Positions 34,301-42,413 of a stretch of DNA of 64,000 bases are shown here, piece after piece. The translations under genes were made by a program, and so were the position numbers. This stretch comes from Arthrobacter sp. MAHUQ-56. GTDB taxonomy: Bacteria; Actinomycetota; Actinomycetes; Actinomycetales; Micrococcaceae. Under the pieces are notes generated by a model, which did not search any database, had not been told where the DNA came from, and was given only the letters and a program-made list of their open reading frames with translations. Position 1 is the first letter of the stretch. Each line of letters begins with the position of its first letter. The DNA is taken from NCBI RefSeq assembly GCF_019710585.1, contig NZ_JAIFZQ010000007.1, forward strand, positions 1 through 64,000, given 5' to 3'.

Positions 34301-35553
34301 AGGAGGATCACGGAGCAATCGCGGATAACGTCAGGCGGCGGGTAAATGCCATCAAGCCGTACTTGTTGGCGTTGGTTCGGGCAGAAAATTCCAGCGCCGA
34401 AAACCGCGTCCGACCGGCGCTGCGAAGGCTGGAACTCGTCGTATGCGAACGGCTGGTCCTAACCTACGAATTTGATGGTGCGACGGCGACCCGTGAGGAT
34501 GCAGTCTGCTACATCGCGAGCCGCGCGGAGAAACGAGGGCGCAAGCCCTTTAACGTGGGCACAGCCTATCTTGAACTCGACGCGGCAACGGGTGAGCCGC
34601 ACTGGTTCCCGCTCGGGCGACAGCTGGCCCAGTACTTGAGCGTGCCGAACCTGGCGGATGCTTTCACCATGTTGCTGACAGCATCACGCGACGACCGCAG
34701 CCGAATGATGGCGGACCGCCAAATTCAGCCTCAGGACATCACAGAGGCCGCCCAGCTGCTGAGGCTCCAGCAGGAGGACGAGGAAGAAATCATCAATATC
34801 CTCGATTCGCTTCTGCCCGATCTAAGCGCCGATGACGGCGGGTCTTCTGGTGTGGCGGCACTAAGAACACAGCAATCGGGAGTCGTGGCGGAGCATGTCC
34901 CGGAGGCCAGCAATCACGCGAAGGATCCGACGCGCCAGGATTCGGCAGGGAATGAGCAGGAGGTGCCAAGCCAGCCCTTGCCGAAGGCTGACCCTCCAGC
35001 AATCGACTACTCAGCCGTCAGGATAGTGGACGGAGTACCGGGCGAACGTCCTTACGCCGGGAGTACCAAAACCAACGGTTACGGCGCAAGCGGTAGAAAC
35101 GGCCACAGCACAGCGCCGAGCATTCACACGGACGAAGAGAACCGCCGGATCGGCAAGCGGGGTGAAGAAGTTGTTTATAATGCCGAGCGCGAGCGGTTGA
35201 ACAAGCTGGGTAAGAACCCGGACATGGTCCGGTGGGTGTCAAAGGTGGATGAACTGTCGCCATACGACATCGTCAGCATGGATGATGACGGCCAGCTGAT
35301 CTACCTCGAAGTTAAGTCGACGCAGGGGACTGATCCTACGGACACGTTCTACATCTCACAGCGCGAGCTCATTGAAGCAACGGTGCGGCGGAGTCGGTAC
35401 TACATATATCGGGTCACTGAGGTTGACTCGGCTGTTCCCGCCATTACCAGGTGGTCGGATCCACTCGGATTGATCAAGGATGGCAAGGGACACCTGCTGC
35501 TCGCGAAGGCGCAGATGGCGCTGTCACTCGCCGACGGTGCCGCGGGAAGCTAG
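31309..35553 (+). CDS. large sacsin-like GHKL ATPase with C-terminal DUF3883
   Basis: This 1414-residue protein opens with a GHKL ATP-binding domain like that of sacsin: LLQNANDA (N-box, ~53-60), DNGSGF (~83-88) and GHKGLGFKSV (~111-120). The middle ~1000 residues carry no domain I know. Residues from about 1285 are DUF3883, with KRGEEVVYNAE and LIYLEVKSTQGTDP, a likely PD-(D/E)XK nuclease ending in E-x-K. An acidic, low-complexity linker precedes it. ATP-driven clamp movement feeding a nuclease is a plausible defence mechanism. The ATG at 31309 has GGGGGA four bases ahead; the frame is open from 31228. Confidence 0.8.
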   Translation: MDVTTRLRESELASIRVQVDNDLRDNVLKSLDERGGAQELVRQQYTGRYPFELLQNANDAARGTGARGRAHFRLTETALIVADNGSGFGEPQVEAICSLGRSSKDPSESVGHKGLGFKSVGEITDHPQIVSELSSFQFNGARVGAEVNQLLGPLPPRQKLPVYAFPFPVEKTDLGPDAAAIEMLRAKGFTTVIRLPFRDGVERSTVEAALIGNLASRLLLFLPHVDHLELQGTHGDFTSEIFREADGGVEHVLLETNDRNEEWFIYRGSVVPDPAVFEHLGEMWKEMDEVRFAVAVPVDEQGQPLVDATFPLHVYFPTDEEPGLHVAIHAEWMLSMDRRQIATTPEAAPFNRMLVNAVADHLKSTVAPDLVRRTRASSAAIEALVPAVDQPVGGGGTAVRNQWREALLDSPFLPTADGILRRPADISLLPRSLPDAVTAHELANLDLASTLRPDVERLTPIKNFLAGVPETDEMGMGEFIALLAAPGRETVEHYYQFLVDWRETAGTKIINELRKAPVVLGTAGQLLTPSDDTIFFPRERGDITIPDDLPVPIAHVPEVEDARNLLRDLGVRSFEWRELIREYLIKILSNPEAEQSARAGAMAGLRAYHQVRLQGSEDFEPLLGGVLLPARTADGSVQQLRPSAEIYFSSPWTGSDDLEVIYGPFGDAEFLDITPPRDSESRQDDLDFYRMLGVIEYPRLSKAETSTLTNNSGRHPHRGPLFQEWLKLPEVMAAAKCPHGHTQSQQLRESFRLDRHAELTACGDPVRLIELWNQLARRWGSVYEDGTQALFYCVHSSHAGDRGRRAPSLFDYTLRSQAWVPVDRGNVPELVPPSEAWIEAAQTPRRIQQRVPRISEAMYQTRGGAGLAAALRLTDAGRPRVADLLMLLEGIAEEADAAGGTNREIDQAARWVQRTLHDVLREEPEPHPAPETVRLLASQDGVTQFVTQPAYADDPLLRDTFEKQRPLLSAEAGLTKLARYLALSKLDDKVVTSPVPFEEDHGAIADNVRRRVNAIKPYLLALVRAENSSAENRVRPALRRLELVVCERLVLTYEFDGATATREDAVCYIASRAEKRGRKPFNVGTAYLELDAATGEPHWFPLGRQLAQYLSVPNLADAFTMLLTASRDDRSRMMADRQIQPQDITEAAQLLRLQQEDEEEIINILDSLLPDLSADDGGSSGVAALRTQQSGVVAEHVPEASNHAKDPTRQDSAGNEQEVPSQPLPKADPPAIDYSAVRIVDGVPGERPYAGSTKTNGYGASGRNGHSTAPSIHTDEENRRIGKRGEEVVYNAERERLNKLGKNPDMVRWVSKVDELSPYDIVSMDDDGQLIYLEVKSTQGTDPTDTFYISQRELIEATVRRSRYYIYRVTEVDSAVPAITRWSDPLGLIKDGKGHLLLAKAQMALSLADGAAGS

Positions 35554-36011
35554 GGCAGACGGTGCATAGCTCGGCTCACGGGTTGCCACATGAAAGCGAC
35601 CTTTCAAATCGTCGTTGACTGTCTGAGGGTCCGTCCCGCGAGGAACCCGATTCGAGTGGAGTGGTTCAACTGATGGGGAAGCCGGGCACTTTCCCAGCAC
35701 CCCGAATAAGAGTTTTCAGTTACACTTCAAGAAGGTCGCAGGCCGGATCTCTTGTTGGAGATTAAACCGGAATACGCCACGGACGCCAGATAACCGGGCC
35801 ATCCCATCCATCCGGCAGACTGGACGATGATTACTCAGTCGAATCAGACCGGTCCTTCATGCGCAGGCGGGACCGCCCAGGAACCCTGCACGAACTCTAC
35901 ACGCGCGGGGAGGACGATTACCCGGACGCGCACCGATGGCTGAGCGCCACAGGTGTTGCGGGGACACCACGTGGTGGACGCCCCGAAGGGATTCCTCGAG
36001 CAGGGGAAGCG
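35554..36011. other. 458-base region without a clear gene
   Basis: A plus-strand frame around 35810-35960 (DDYSVESDRSFMRRRDRPG) looks protein-like but has no start and no recognised homologue in my memory. Otherwise nothing is seen. The region may hold further decayed pieces next to the PIN-like remnant. Confidence 0.3.
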
Positions 36012-36167
36012 CCTAACGGTAGCAGGAATCCCTGCCATGCCTCTGCATGCCCAGGACCTCCTGAGCCGCGGTCGAAGCAGAGAACAGGGCTGCCCCTTCA
36101 GGGCCCTGTTCAGCCAGCTTCTCCGGAGCCCGCATATTGGTGTCGAGGAGGACCCGCCTCAGGGTCA
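36012..36167 (-). pseudogene. possible PIN-domain remnant
   Basis: A minus-strand frame reads LRRVLLDTNMRAPEKLAEQ and then LFSASTAAQEVLGMQ before a stop at 36012. The hydrophobic strand ending in DTN, followed by a strand and a Glu-containing helix, fits the start of a PIN-type RNase toxin. After the stop, PLLEESLRGVHHVV continues in the same frame, suggesting a broken gene. A 9-base inverted repeat at 36082-36111 lies inside it. The call is weak and based on motif shape. Confidence 0.35.
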
Positions 36168-36189
36168 CCGCGCGTCGAATCGAGATGAG

Positions 36190-37287
36190 TCACTCAGTGA
36201 ACGTCCCTGTGAGGTCGACGCAGAGGCCGTTGCCGAACTTGTACTCCAGCAGCCTACGTCGGTGCATCTGATGCACGGCCACGCCCGGAGCTATGCCGAT
36301 TTCCCGGGCTTTTTCAGCGATCTCGCCATCGTAGAACAAACCACGAAACTGTGAGACGCCAGCCTCGCCGAAGAGGAGGTCCATTGCGAACGCGTTGGCA
36401 CCCTTCTCGGCTTCGCTGCCGCGCTTCTTCTCACTGCTGTATTCCAGATGCATCTCGCCTCGGGGGTCGTTAAGAACATGGCCGATTTCGTGGAACAGCG
36501 TCCAGATCACGAACCCGTCCTTACCCCAGCGTCCTGTCTGCTGGATAACGGGTACTCGCTTATCGATCCAACGGGTCATGCCGAGCAGGGGGAGCTTTTT
36601 CGGTGGCTCAACCACCATAAAGACGACGCCGACGTCGGCGAGCATGTTCGCAATGTCGCGGAGCATAGTGGAGTCGGGCGTTGCGGCCCGCGCGCGGAGG
36701 TCGGGCAGGGCTGCCCGCAGCCGGTCAGGATCATAGTCGAAACTGCGCCCGCGCTCGAACGGCTCTGCAAGCTCAGCGGCCCTTAGCCAGATCGTTAGGA
36801 GAGACCGGTCGAGCGTTGCTCCCGAGTCCTTCAGGGCTGCCAGCGCGTAGTCGCCGGTGGCCGCTTCCTCGTGCAGATGGAGGTAGGCCTCCCACGTTCC
36901 ACAGCGGTGAAAGGCAAGGAAATCCGACACGAGCTTCCCTGGTGACCGCCTGGTGGCTGCGGTAGCACCGATGCCGCGGAGGTAGGTGATCGCGGACGAC
37001 GCGACCTCGTCCGCGTGACCGGCGAGTCGCTCCTCGTCAGCAATCCGTGCGAGATCGGCCCTGTACAGCGCCTCGTACTTGAGCCACGTTTTGGCGGGGA
37101 TCCCGACGACGCGCTCGAGGCGCATTGCGGTATCGCTAGTGATCGGCGCACGGCCGTTGATGATCTCGTTAACCTGCTTGCGACTGCTTCCGAGGAGCTC
37201 GGCCACGCGCTGCTGGGAAAGGCTATGATCGTCAATCCATTCCTCCAGGTACTCCCCGGGAGCGACGGCGTAGTTGGTGGCGGCCAT
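36190..37287 (-). CDS. higA: HigA-type antitoxin fused to ImmA/IrrE-like metallopeptidase
   Basis: The 365-residue protein starts at the ATG at 37287 behind AAGGAGA. Residues 5-80 are a HigA-type HTH (LSQQRVAELLGSSRKQVNEI then RLERVVGIPAKTWLKYEA). The C-terminal half is an ImmA/IrrE-like zinc peptidase with FHEIGHVLND (HExxH) and a downstream ANAFAMDLLF helix. The peptidase part may make the antitoxin self-limiting or stress-responsive, as in other HTH-IrrE fusions. It lies 13 bases after the toxin gene on the same strand, the usual toxin-first order of higBA. Confidence 0.85.
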   Translation of the reverse strand: MAATNYAVAPGEYLEEWIDDHSLSQQRVAELLGSSRKQVNEIINGRAPITSDTAMRLERVVGIPAKTWLKYEALYRADLARIADEERLAGHADEVASSAITYLRGIGATAATRRSPGKLVSDFLAFHRCGTWEAYLHLHEEAATGDYALAALKDSGATLDRSLLTIWLRAAELAEPFERGRSFDYDPDRLRAALPDLRARAATPDSTMLRDIANMLADVGVVFMVVEPPKKLPLLGMTRWIDKRVPVIQQTGRWGKDGFVIWTLFHEIGHVLNDPRGEMHLEYSSEKKRGSEAEKGANAFAMDLLFGEAGVSQFRGLFYDGEIAEKAREIGIAPGVAVHQMHRRRLLEYKFGNGLCVDLTGTFTE

Positions 37288-37300
37288 GGTGTCTCCTTCC

Positions 37301-37603
37301 TTAGTGGTAGTCCTCGATGTCGACAACGGTCGCATCGACAGCGCTCAAGGAGTTGGGCGTCGGTTCCACAAGGAGTCGCCAGTTGCCGCTGAGCTCGCCA
37401 GCCCAGGTCCCGGCGCGCTTACCCTTGAGATCGTGCCACGCTCCTCCGGGGTCGTCCTCGGGTAGGTCGCCAAATGTGTCTGAGTTCTCGAGCGCCTTGA
37501 TTCGAAGGCGGAGCTTTTTCTTCAAATCCGGCCGCTTCTTCTGCATCTCGCGTTCGTCGGTGCACAGCTTCTCGAGCTTGTTGTCCTTGTACTGTACTTT
37601 CAA
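37301..37603 (-). CDS. higB: HigB/RelE-type toxin
   Basis: The 100-residue protein matches the RelE/HigB mRNA-interferase fold: an N-terminal strand and long basic helix (KKRPDLKKKLRLRIKALE), then GGAWHDLKGKRAGTWAGELS and GNWRLLVEP, a conserved family element. It would cleave mRNA on the ribosome unless bound by the downstream HigA. The promoter should lie just upstream of 37603 and be autoregulated by HigA. Confidence 0.85.
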   Translation of the reverse strand: MKVQYKDNKLEKLCTDEREMQKKRPDLKKKLRLRIKALENSDTFGDLPEDDPGGAWHDLKGKRAGTWAGELSGNWRLLVEPTPNSLSAVDATVVDIEDYH

Positions 37604-37724
37604 GTATATGTCACCGATCTCGTTACAGTCTATGCGCGCCTCGCTAATCTTATGCCCGGATTTGTCCTATCTGAGGTTGCGCCACGCCAAGGGCGGCCTT
37701 GCGCGGCCATAACCATTCCAGCTT

Positions 37725-38366
37725 TCAGGCGACTTGGATCGCCCGGAAGGCAGCTACGGCGTAGCGAATTGGGAGGAGACTCAATCGATTGTAGTTAGGT
37801 AGAGCGTGTCGACGGAGACCAGTCAAGGAGGCCCTTTTTAACGCCGCACGCAGGCCGGGATCCGCTGACCTGGAAAGCTCCACCGTAAACACCCACAGCA
37901 GCACGTCCTCGCCTGGCACGTACCAGTCCCGTTCCGGCGCACGGCGGAAGCCCAGCGACTCGTACAGGGCGTGGGCACGTTCCATGAAGGTGGCGCTGGT
38001 GATGCTGATCGCCTTGATGCCGGGCAGCTGCTGCGCGTGCTCCGTAATCTCCTGCACCACCGCCCGGCCGACACCGCCGCCCTGGCGCGCAGGGTCAACG
38101 GCCAGCATCCGGAATTCCAGCTCCCCGTCCCGGGCGACTTCGCTGTACGGCTGGCCGGCGAACGTCAGGGTCACCGCCGCGACCACCTTTCCGGCAGCCT
38201 CCGCCACCCAGACCTGCGCATGCTCGGCGCGGTGCTCCACATCCTCCAAAACGCTCATGTACGGATGGTCGGCGGCAAAGTGTCCCGCCCGGAGGTACGC
38301 GTCGCGGGTGATGCGCCGGACCTCCGCAAAGTCCGCCGGCACCGCCCGCCGGAATTCAACAGTCAC
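37725..38366 (-). CDS. GNAT N-acetyltransferase with unusual C-terminal tail
   Basis: The 213-residue protein has GNAT motifs: LEFRMLAVDPARQGGGVGRA (acetyl-CoA pyrophosphate loop Q-x2-G-x-G) and HALYESLGFRRAPERDWYVP. The domain normally ends near residue 165 (LLWVFTVEL). The extra ~45 residues are basic and resemble nothing, and their DNA lies at the edge of the defence island. The original stop was probably lost when the island junction formed. Its start overlaps the ribokinase stop by four bases, so the two are coupled. The acetyl acceptor is unknown. Confidence 0.85.
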   Translation of the reverse strand: MTVEFRRAVPADFAEVRRITRDAYLRAGHFAADHPYMSVLEDVEHRAEHAQVWVAEAAGKVVAAVTLTFAGQPYSEVARDGELEFRMLAVDPARQGGGVGRAVVQEITEHAQQLPGIKAISITSATFMERAHALYESLGFRRAPERDWYVPGEDVLLWVFTVELSRSADPGLRAALKRASLTGLRRHALPNYNRLSLLPIRYAVAAFRAIQVA

Positions 38367-39232
38367 GAGGAAGCGCCCGAAACCGCGGCGGTCCGCTCCA
38401 CGTAGTGGCCCAGCTGTGCCAAATCCGGCTGTGACGACGGCTCACCCACGGCATCCCCGCCGACGGCATTAGCCACGGCCAGAGCCCGGGTGTAGTCCAG
38501 TCCGCTCCGCAGCGCCAGGACCAGGGCGGCACAGAACGCGTCACCCGCGCCCACGGTGTTCGCCACCGCCACCGCAGCAGACGGTGCTTCGGCCACCTTG
38601 CGGCCATGCTCGAACATCGCCGAACCATCCTTTCCGTACGTCACCGCCACCAGCTTCGCCTCCGCGAGTGCCGGGATCAGGGCGTACTCGCTCTCGTTGA
38701 CGATCACCAGGTCGCACCGCTCCAGCAGCTCCGCCGGCAGGTCCATGGCCGGCGCCGCGTTCAGCACAAAGAACCCCTGCGCCTTCCGGGCAGCCTCCAT
38801 CACCACGGGCAGGCCCACCTCGAGCTGGCACAGCACCGTCTCGTCGGGGGAGAACTCCACCCCGTCCAGCGACAGGTGCGAGTTGGCCCCCGGGCACACC
38901 ACAATCTGGTTCTCGCCCTCTCGGTCCACCACGATCAGCGCCGTCCCGGTCGGCTCCGGCAAGACTGCCACGTCGGAGGTGTCCACGCCGGCAGCAGCCA
39001 GCGCATCCAGCATCCGCTGCCCGGACGCGTCCTTGCCCACGGCGCCGACCATCCGGGCACTGCCGACAAGGCGCGCCGCGGCCGCGGCCTGGTTGGCGCC
39101 CTTGCCGCCGGGCTGCTCGGACAGGACGGCGCCGCCGATGGTTTCGCCCGCGGTCGGAAGCCGCTCGGCGGTGGCGATCAGGTCCAGGTTGATGCTGCCG
39201 ACCACGGTGACGGCAGGACGTGTTGTGTTCAT
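38363..39232 (-). CDS. rbsK: ribokinase
   Basis: The protein is about 289 residues from the ATG at 39232. PfkB-family signatures are complete: VVGSINLDLIATAERLP and GGKGANQAAAAARL near the N-terminus, and the anion-hole/catalytic-base motif TVGAGDAFCAALV near 240. It phosphorylates ribose with ATP at C5. With the nucleoside hydrolase and MFS gene across the divergent promoter, it probably handles ribose released from nucleosides. It is co-transcribed with the GNAT gene. Confidence 0.92.
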   Translation of the reverse strand: MNTTRPAVTVVGSINLDLIATAERLPTAGETIGGAVLSEQPGGKGANQAAAAARLVGSARMVGAVGKDASGQRMLDALAAAGVDTSDVAVLPEPTGTALIVVDREGENQIVVCPGANSHLSLDGVEFSPDETVLCQLEVGLPVVMEAARKAQGFFVLNAAPAMDLPAELLERCDLVIVNESEYALIPALAEAKLVAVTYGKDGSAMFEHGRKVAEAPSAAVAVANTVGAGDAFCAALVLALRSGLDYTRALAVANAVGGDAVGEPSSQPDLAQLGHYVERTAAVSGASS

Positions 39233-39319
39233 GGGAAAACTCTCTGAAGGGGGAGGGCCGGAAGCGGCCGGGCTTTCGAAAAAGTGTAGCGCACGGTTGT
39301 ACTTGTGCGTCATACATGG

Positions 39320-39330
39320 TTGTATAACAA
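39320..39330. promoter_or_regulatory. TTGT-N3-ACAA operator-like site between rbsK and MFS gene
   Basis: TTGTATAACAA is a perfect dyad in the divergent promoter gap and extends to GTTGT-ATA-ACAAC. The same TTGT-N3-ACAA pattern lies before the GntR gene at 44668-44678. It fits the TNGT-N3-ACNA form bound by many GntR-family regulators. Confidence 0.6.
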
Positions 39331-39381
39331 CTCGAATCGCTACGAAAGACGATCCCTTCTGCTCGAACAAAGGAGTTTGAT

Positions 39382-40827
39382 GTGAACACCCCGACCCCCG
39401 CCACAGCCGCGCCTCCCGCCCAAGGAGGCGCCGCCGTCGTAGTCCCCGACGACGACGCCACCAAGCTCTCCGGCCGCCGCGCCGCCCAGCTGATCTCCAC
39501 CCTGCTGTTGGGCGTGCTGTCCTTCCAGCTGAACGCCAGCATGGTCACCCCCGCGCTGCCGCAGATCGCCGCGAGCTTTGGCGAAAGCGCGGACAGCGCC
39601 GCCCCCATCCAGTCCATGTTCTTCCTGGCCGGCGCCATCGCCGGGCCCGTGATCGGCCGGTGGAGCGACTTCATCGGCCGCCGCACCGCGCTGCTGCTGG
39701 TGCTGGGCATCATGGGCGCCGGCACCATCCTCTGCATCGCCGCGCCCACCCTGCCGCTGCTGGTCACCGGCCGATTCCTGCAGGGCGTCTCCAGCGCCGT
39801 GTTCGCGCTCGCCTACATCGTGCTCAGCGAGAACCTGCAGGCGAAGGTCTTCGGCACCTCCGTGGGCATCATCGCCGCCATCAACGGCGGGATCGGCGGC
39901 GTGGACGGCTACGTGGGCGGGCTCATGGCCGAGACCCTCGGCTTCCGGTCCATCTTCGTCGTCGTCCTCGTCCTCACCGCCATCGCCGCTCTCTGCATTT
40001 TCCGCCTGGTGCCCGCCGGACGGCCTGCCGGGGTGCGCGGCGCCATGGACTGGTGGGGCGCCGGCTCCCTCTCGCTGTTCCTGGTGTTCCTGACGTACTT
40101 CGTGTCCGACGGTTCGGCCGCCGGCTGGACCTCGCCCACCGCCCTGGCCCTGCTGGCCGGCACTGTTTTGTCCTTTGCCGGATTCTGGTTCATCGAGAAG
40201 CGCCGCAGCCACCCGCTCATCGCCGTGCACCACCTGCGCTCCCGCCAGGTGTGGCCGGTCATCGCCACCACCGTCCTCACCCTGGCCGGCATCTTCGCGG
40301 TCATCAACTTCACCGTGGTGCTGCTGAGCCAGGATTCCGACGGCGGCTTCGGGCTTTCCGCCTCCATCTCGGCTTTGCTGTTCCTCACTCCCGCCGCGCT
40401 GATTGGCGTCTTTGCCGCGCCTTTGGCGGGCTGGCTGGCGGACCGGCGCGGGTGGGTGCGTATCTTGCGTTTGGGGACTTCGCTGAGCCTGGTGTGCGCC
40501 GTGGTGGCCGCCGTGTTTTCGTCCAGCCCCGTGGCCGTGTTTATTGCCATTGCGTGCCTGGGGATCTTCTACAACGGCTTCTTCCTGACCGCCATCAACG
40601 GACTCTCGGTGCTGCTCTCGCCGAAGGAGGCCCCGGCGGCGCTGCCCGGCATCAACGGTGCGTCGTTCGGGATCGGGGCGAGCCTCGGCGTCGTGCTCGT
40701 GGCACCGTTCGCCGCCCAGGCCACGGCCGCCGGGTACGCCACCGCCCTCTGGATCTCGGTGGGCATCACCGCCGCCGCGTTCATCGTCAGCCTCTTCGTC
40801 GCCGCCCCCAAGGGCGAGACGGTCTAA
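39382..40827 (+). CDS. MFS transporter, probable nucleoside/ribose importer
   Basis: The 481-residue protein has about 14 hydrophobic segments. GRWSDFIGRRTALLLVLGI is the conserved loop 2-3 of the major facilitator superfamily, and GRFLQGVSSAVFALAYIVLS follows. AAGGAG precedes the GTG at 39382. It is co-transcribed with the nucleoside hydrolase gene 30 bases downstream and divergent from rbsK. Import of ribonucleosides or ribose is inferred from this context. The sequence alone resembles drug-efflux-type MFS members, so export cannot be ruled out. Confidence 0.82.
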   Translation: MNTPTPATAAPPAQGGAAVVVPDDDATKLSGRRAAQLISTLLLGVLSFQLNASMVTPALPQIAASFGESADSAAPIQSMFFLAGAIAGPVIGRWSDFIGRRTALLLVLGIMGAGTILCIAAPTLPLLVTGRFLQGVSSAVFALAYIVLSENLQAKVFGTSVGIIAAINGGIGGVDGYVGGLMAETLGFRSIFVVVLVLTAIAALCIFRLVPAGRPAGVRGAMDWWGAGSLSLFLVFLTYFVSDGSAAGWTSPTALALLAGTVLSFAGFWFIEKRRSHPLIAVHHLRSRQVWPVIATTVLTLAGIFAVINFTVVLLSQDSDGGFGLSASISALLFLTPAALIGVFAAPLAGWLADRRGWVRILRLGTSLSLVCAVVAAVFSSSPVAVFIAIACLGIFYNGFFLTAINGLSVLLSPKEAPAALPGINGASFGIGASLGVVLVAPFAAQATAAGYATALWISVGITAAAFIVSLFVAAPKGETV

Positions 40828-40857
40828 CCCCTCTTATCTCATCTAAGGAAATCTATT

Positions 40858-41874
40858 GTGACTGCCCCCGTTTACCTGGACTGCGACACCGGCATCGACG
40901 ACGCCCTCGCCCTGGCCTACCTGCTCGCCTCTCCGCTTGCCTCCGTGGTGGGGATCGGGACGGTCAGCGGGAACGTGAGTGCTGCGGTTGGCGCCCGGAA
41001 TACTTTGGACCTGCTTTCGTTGGCCGGTGCCGGTGCCGCTTCCGTGCCGGTGGCTGTGGGCGCCCACGATCCTCTTGCTGGTTCTTTTGGCGGCGGGTCG
41101 CCGTGGGTGCACGGGTCCAATGGCATTGGTGAGGTTTCGCTTGCTCCTGCTGCCGCTTCTGTTGTTGCCGAGTCCGCGGCGGAGATGCTGGTGCGGCTGG
41201 CCCGTGCCTATCCCGGTACGTTGCGGGTGGTGGCGATCGGGCCGCTGACGAACATTGCCGAGGCCTTGCGGCTGGAGCCTGCGCTGCCGTCCCTGGTGGA
41301 GTCGGTGACCGTGATGGGCGGGGCCGCGCTGGCGCCGGGGAACATCACGCCCGTGGCCGAGGCGAACATCTGGCACGACCCCGAGGCCGCCGCCCTGGTG
41401 CTGGCCGCCGACTGGGACGTCACCCTGGTGCCCCTGGACGTGACCATGGCGTCTGTGCTGGAGGAGTCACACCGGCAAGCTCTGCTGGCCTCTGCTGCGC
41501 CGGTGCCGCGGGCATTGGGGGAGATGCTGGGCTACTACTTCCGGTTCTACGAGGGCATCTACGGCCGGCCCTGCTCCGCCATGCACGATCCTCTCGCGGC
41601 GGCGCTCGCCGTTGGCGCCGTTAAGCCTGCGCTGGCACCTGTGGTGCGTGCCGCCGTCGACACCTCCGACGGGCCCGGCCGCGGGCAGACCGTGTGCGAC
41701 ATGCGCGGCCTGCACGCCGGGTACCCGGAGGTGAAGGGCGCGCGGTGCCGTGTGGTGCTCTCGCTCGAGGAGGACGTCGCCCCGCACCTGGTGGAGACGC
41801 TGCTGGGGCACTTCGAAAGTGTTGGCACAGACAGTACGACGCCGGGAGTGCAGCAGGTGCCGGTGGTTGCCTGA
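40858..41874 (+). CDS. ribonucleoside hydrolase (IunH family)
   Basis: The 338-residue protein carries the calcium-binding hallmark YLDCDTGIDDALALAYLL at the N-terminus. It also has VVAIGPLTNIAEAL, VTVMGGAALAPGN, EANIWHDPEAA and a late SAMHDPLAAALAV, all conserved in inosine-uridine hydrolases. The reaction splits a ribonucleoside into free base and ribose. AAGGAAA precedes the GTG. With the MFS gene and ribokinase it forms a salvage or catabolic route. The last 26 bases of coding sequence recur at 42414-42439. Confidence 0.92.
   Translation: MTAPVYLDCDTGIDDALALAYLLASPLASVVGIGTVSGNVSAAVGARNTLDLLSLAGAGAASVPVAVGAHDPLAGSFGGGSPWVHGSNGIGEVSLAPAAASVVAESAAEMLVRLARAYPGTLRVVAIGPLTNIAEALRLEPALPSLVESVTVMGGAALAPGNITPVAEANIWHDPEAAALVLAADWDVTLVPLDVTMASVLEESHRQALLASAAPVPRALGEMLGYYFRFYEGIYGRPCSAMHDPLAAALAVGAVKPALAPVVRAAVDTSDGPGRGQTVCDMRGLHAGYPEVKGARCRVVLSLEEDVAPHLVETLLGHFESVGTDSTTPGVQQVPVVA
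41837..41862 (+). repeat. 26-base direct repeat, copy 1 (end of nucleoside hydrolase gene)
   Basis: This segment near the hydrolase stop is found again at 42414-42439 with one mismatch. The two copies flank the decayed NTF2-like gene. Confidence 0.85.
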
Positions 41875-41999
41875 GCCGGCAGGCGGGTCGGGACCGGACA
41901 GGATTGAGCGTTGCGCACCGGTCCCGGGCGGCACAGACTTAAATCCCAATGACGCGGCCCGCGCCCTGCCCCCGGCTCCCGGATGCGGAAGGATGGCTC

Positions 42000-42397
42000 A
42001 TGAGTGACGTAGTAGACAAGCTGGCGGCCGCACTGAATGGCCACGACCTCGAAGCGGCGGCAGCGCTTATCCACGAGCACTACCGCAGCGAACAGCCAGC
42101 CCACCCCGGCAAGCGATGCTTGCCGGCATTCCCGATTTCCGCGCTGACCTGATCCGATCCGTGGATGACGGCGACACCACGTGGAGCGAATGGTCCTGGT
42201 CAGGACACCGCGTTGACGGCCAGGACTTCCAGGTCCGCGGAGTGACGCTCTTCGAGATCAGCAACGGCCAAATCACCGCCGGCAGGCTCTATCTGGAGGA
42301 CGTCGAGCAGGAAGCCGTAGGCATCGACGAGGCCGTACAGAGGCTGTCCGGATTGCGGCCGGACCGCGTCGAGCGGCCCGACCGGACGGACCGCTGA
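42000..42397 (+). pseudogene. frameshifted SnoaL/NTF2-like gene
   Basis: GGAAGGA precedes the ATG at 42000. The first 38 codons (VDKLAAALNGHDLEAAAALI) and a second frame (WSGHRVDGQDFQVRGVTLFE then GQITAGRLYLEDV) together give a typical ~130-residue NTF2-like domain. The frames join near 42110, where one base appears missing before ATGCTTGCCGG. Such proteins are small isomerase- or ligand-binding-type folds. The gene is inactive unless this is a sequencing error. Confidence 0.8.
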
Positions 42398-42413
42398 TTC
42401 AGTCCCCTGCTGG

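Noticed and set aside
35859..36188. Plus-strand open frame downstream of the ATPase gene
   Set aside because: Pro/Gly/Arg-rich translation, no ribosome site, and antisense to the PIN-like fragment.
17476..37603. Integrase, transposase or terminal repeats for the defence island
   Set aside because: Looked for and not found; the small HTH gene alone does not prove a mobile element.
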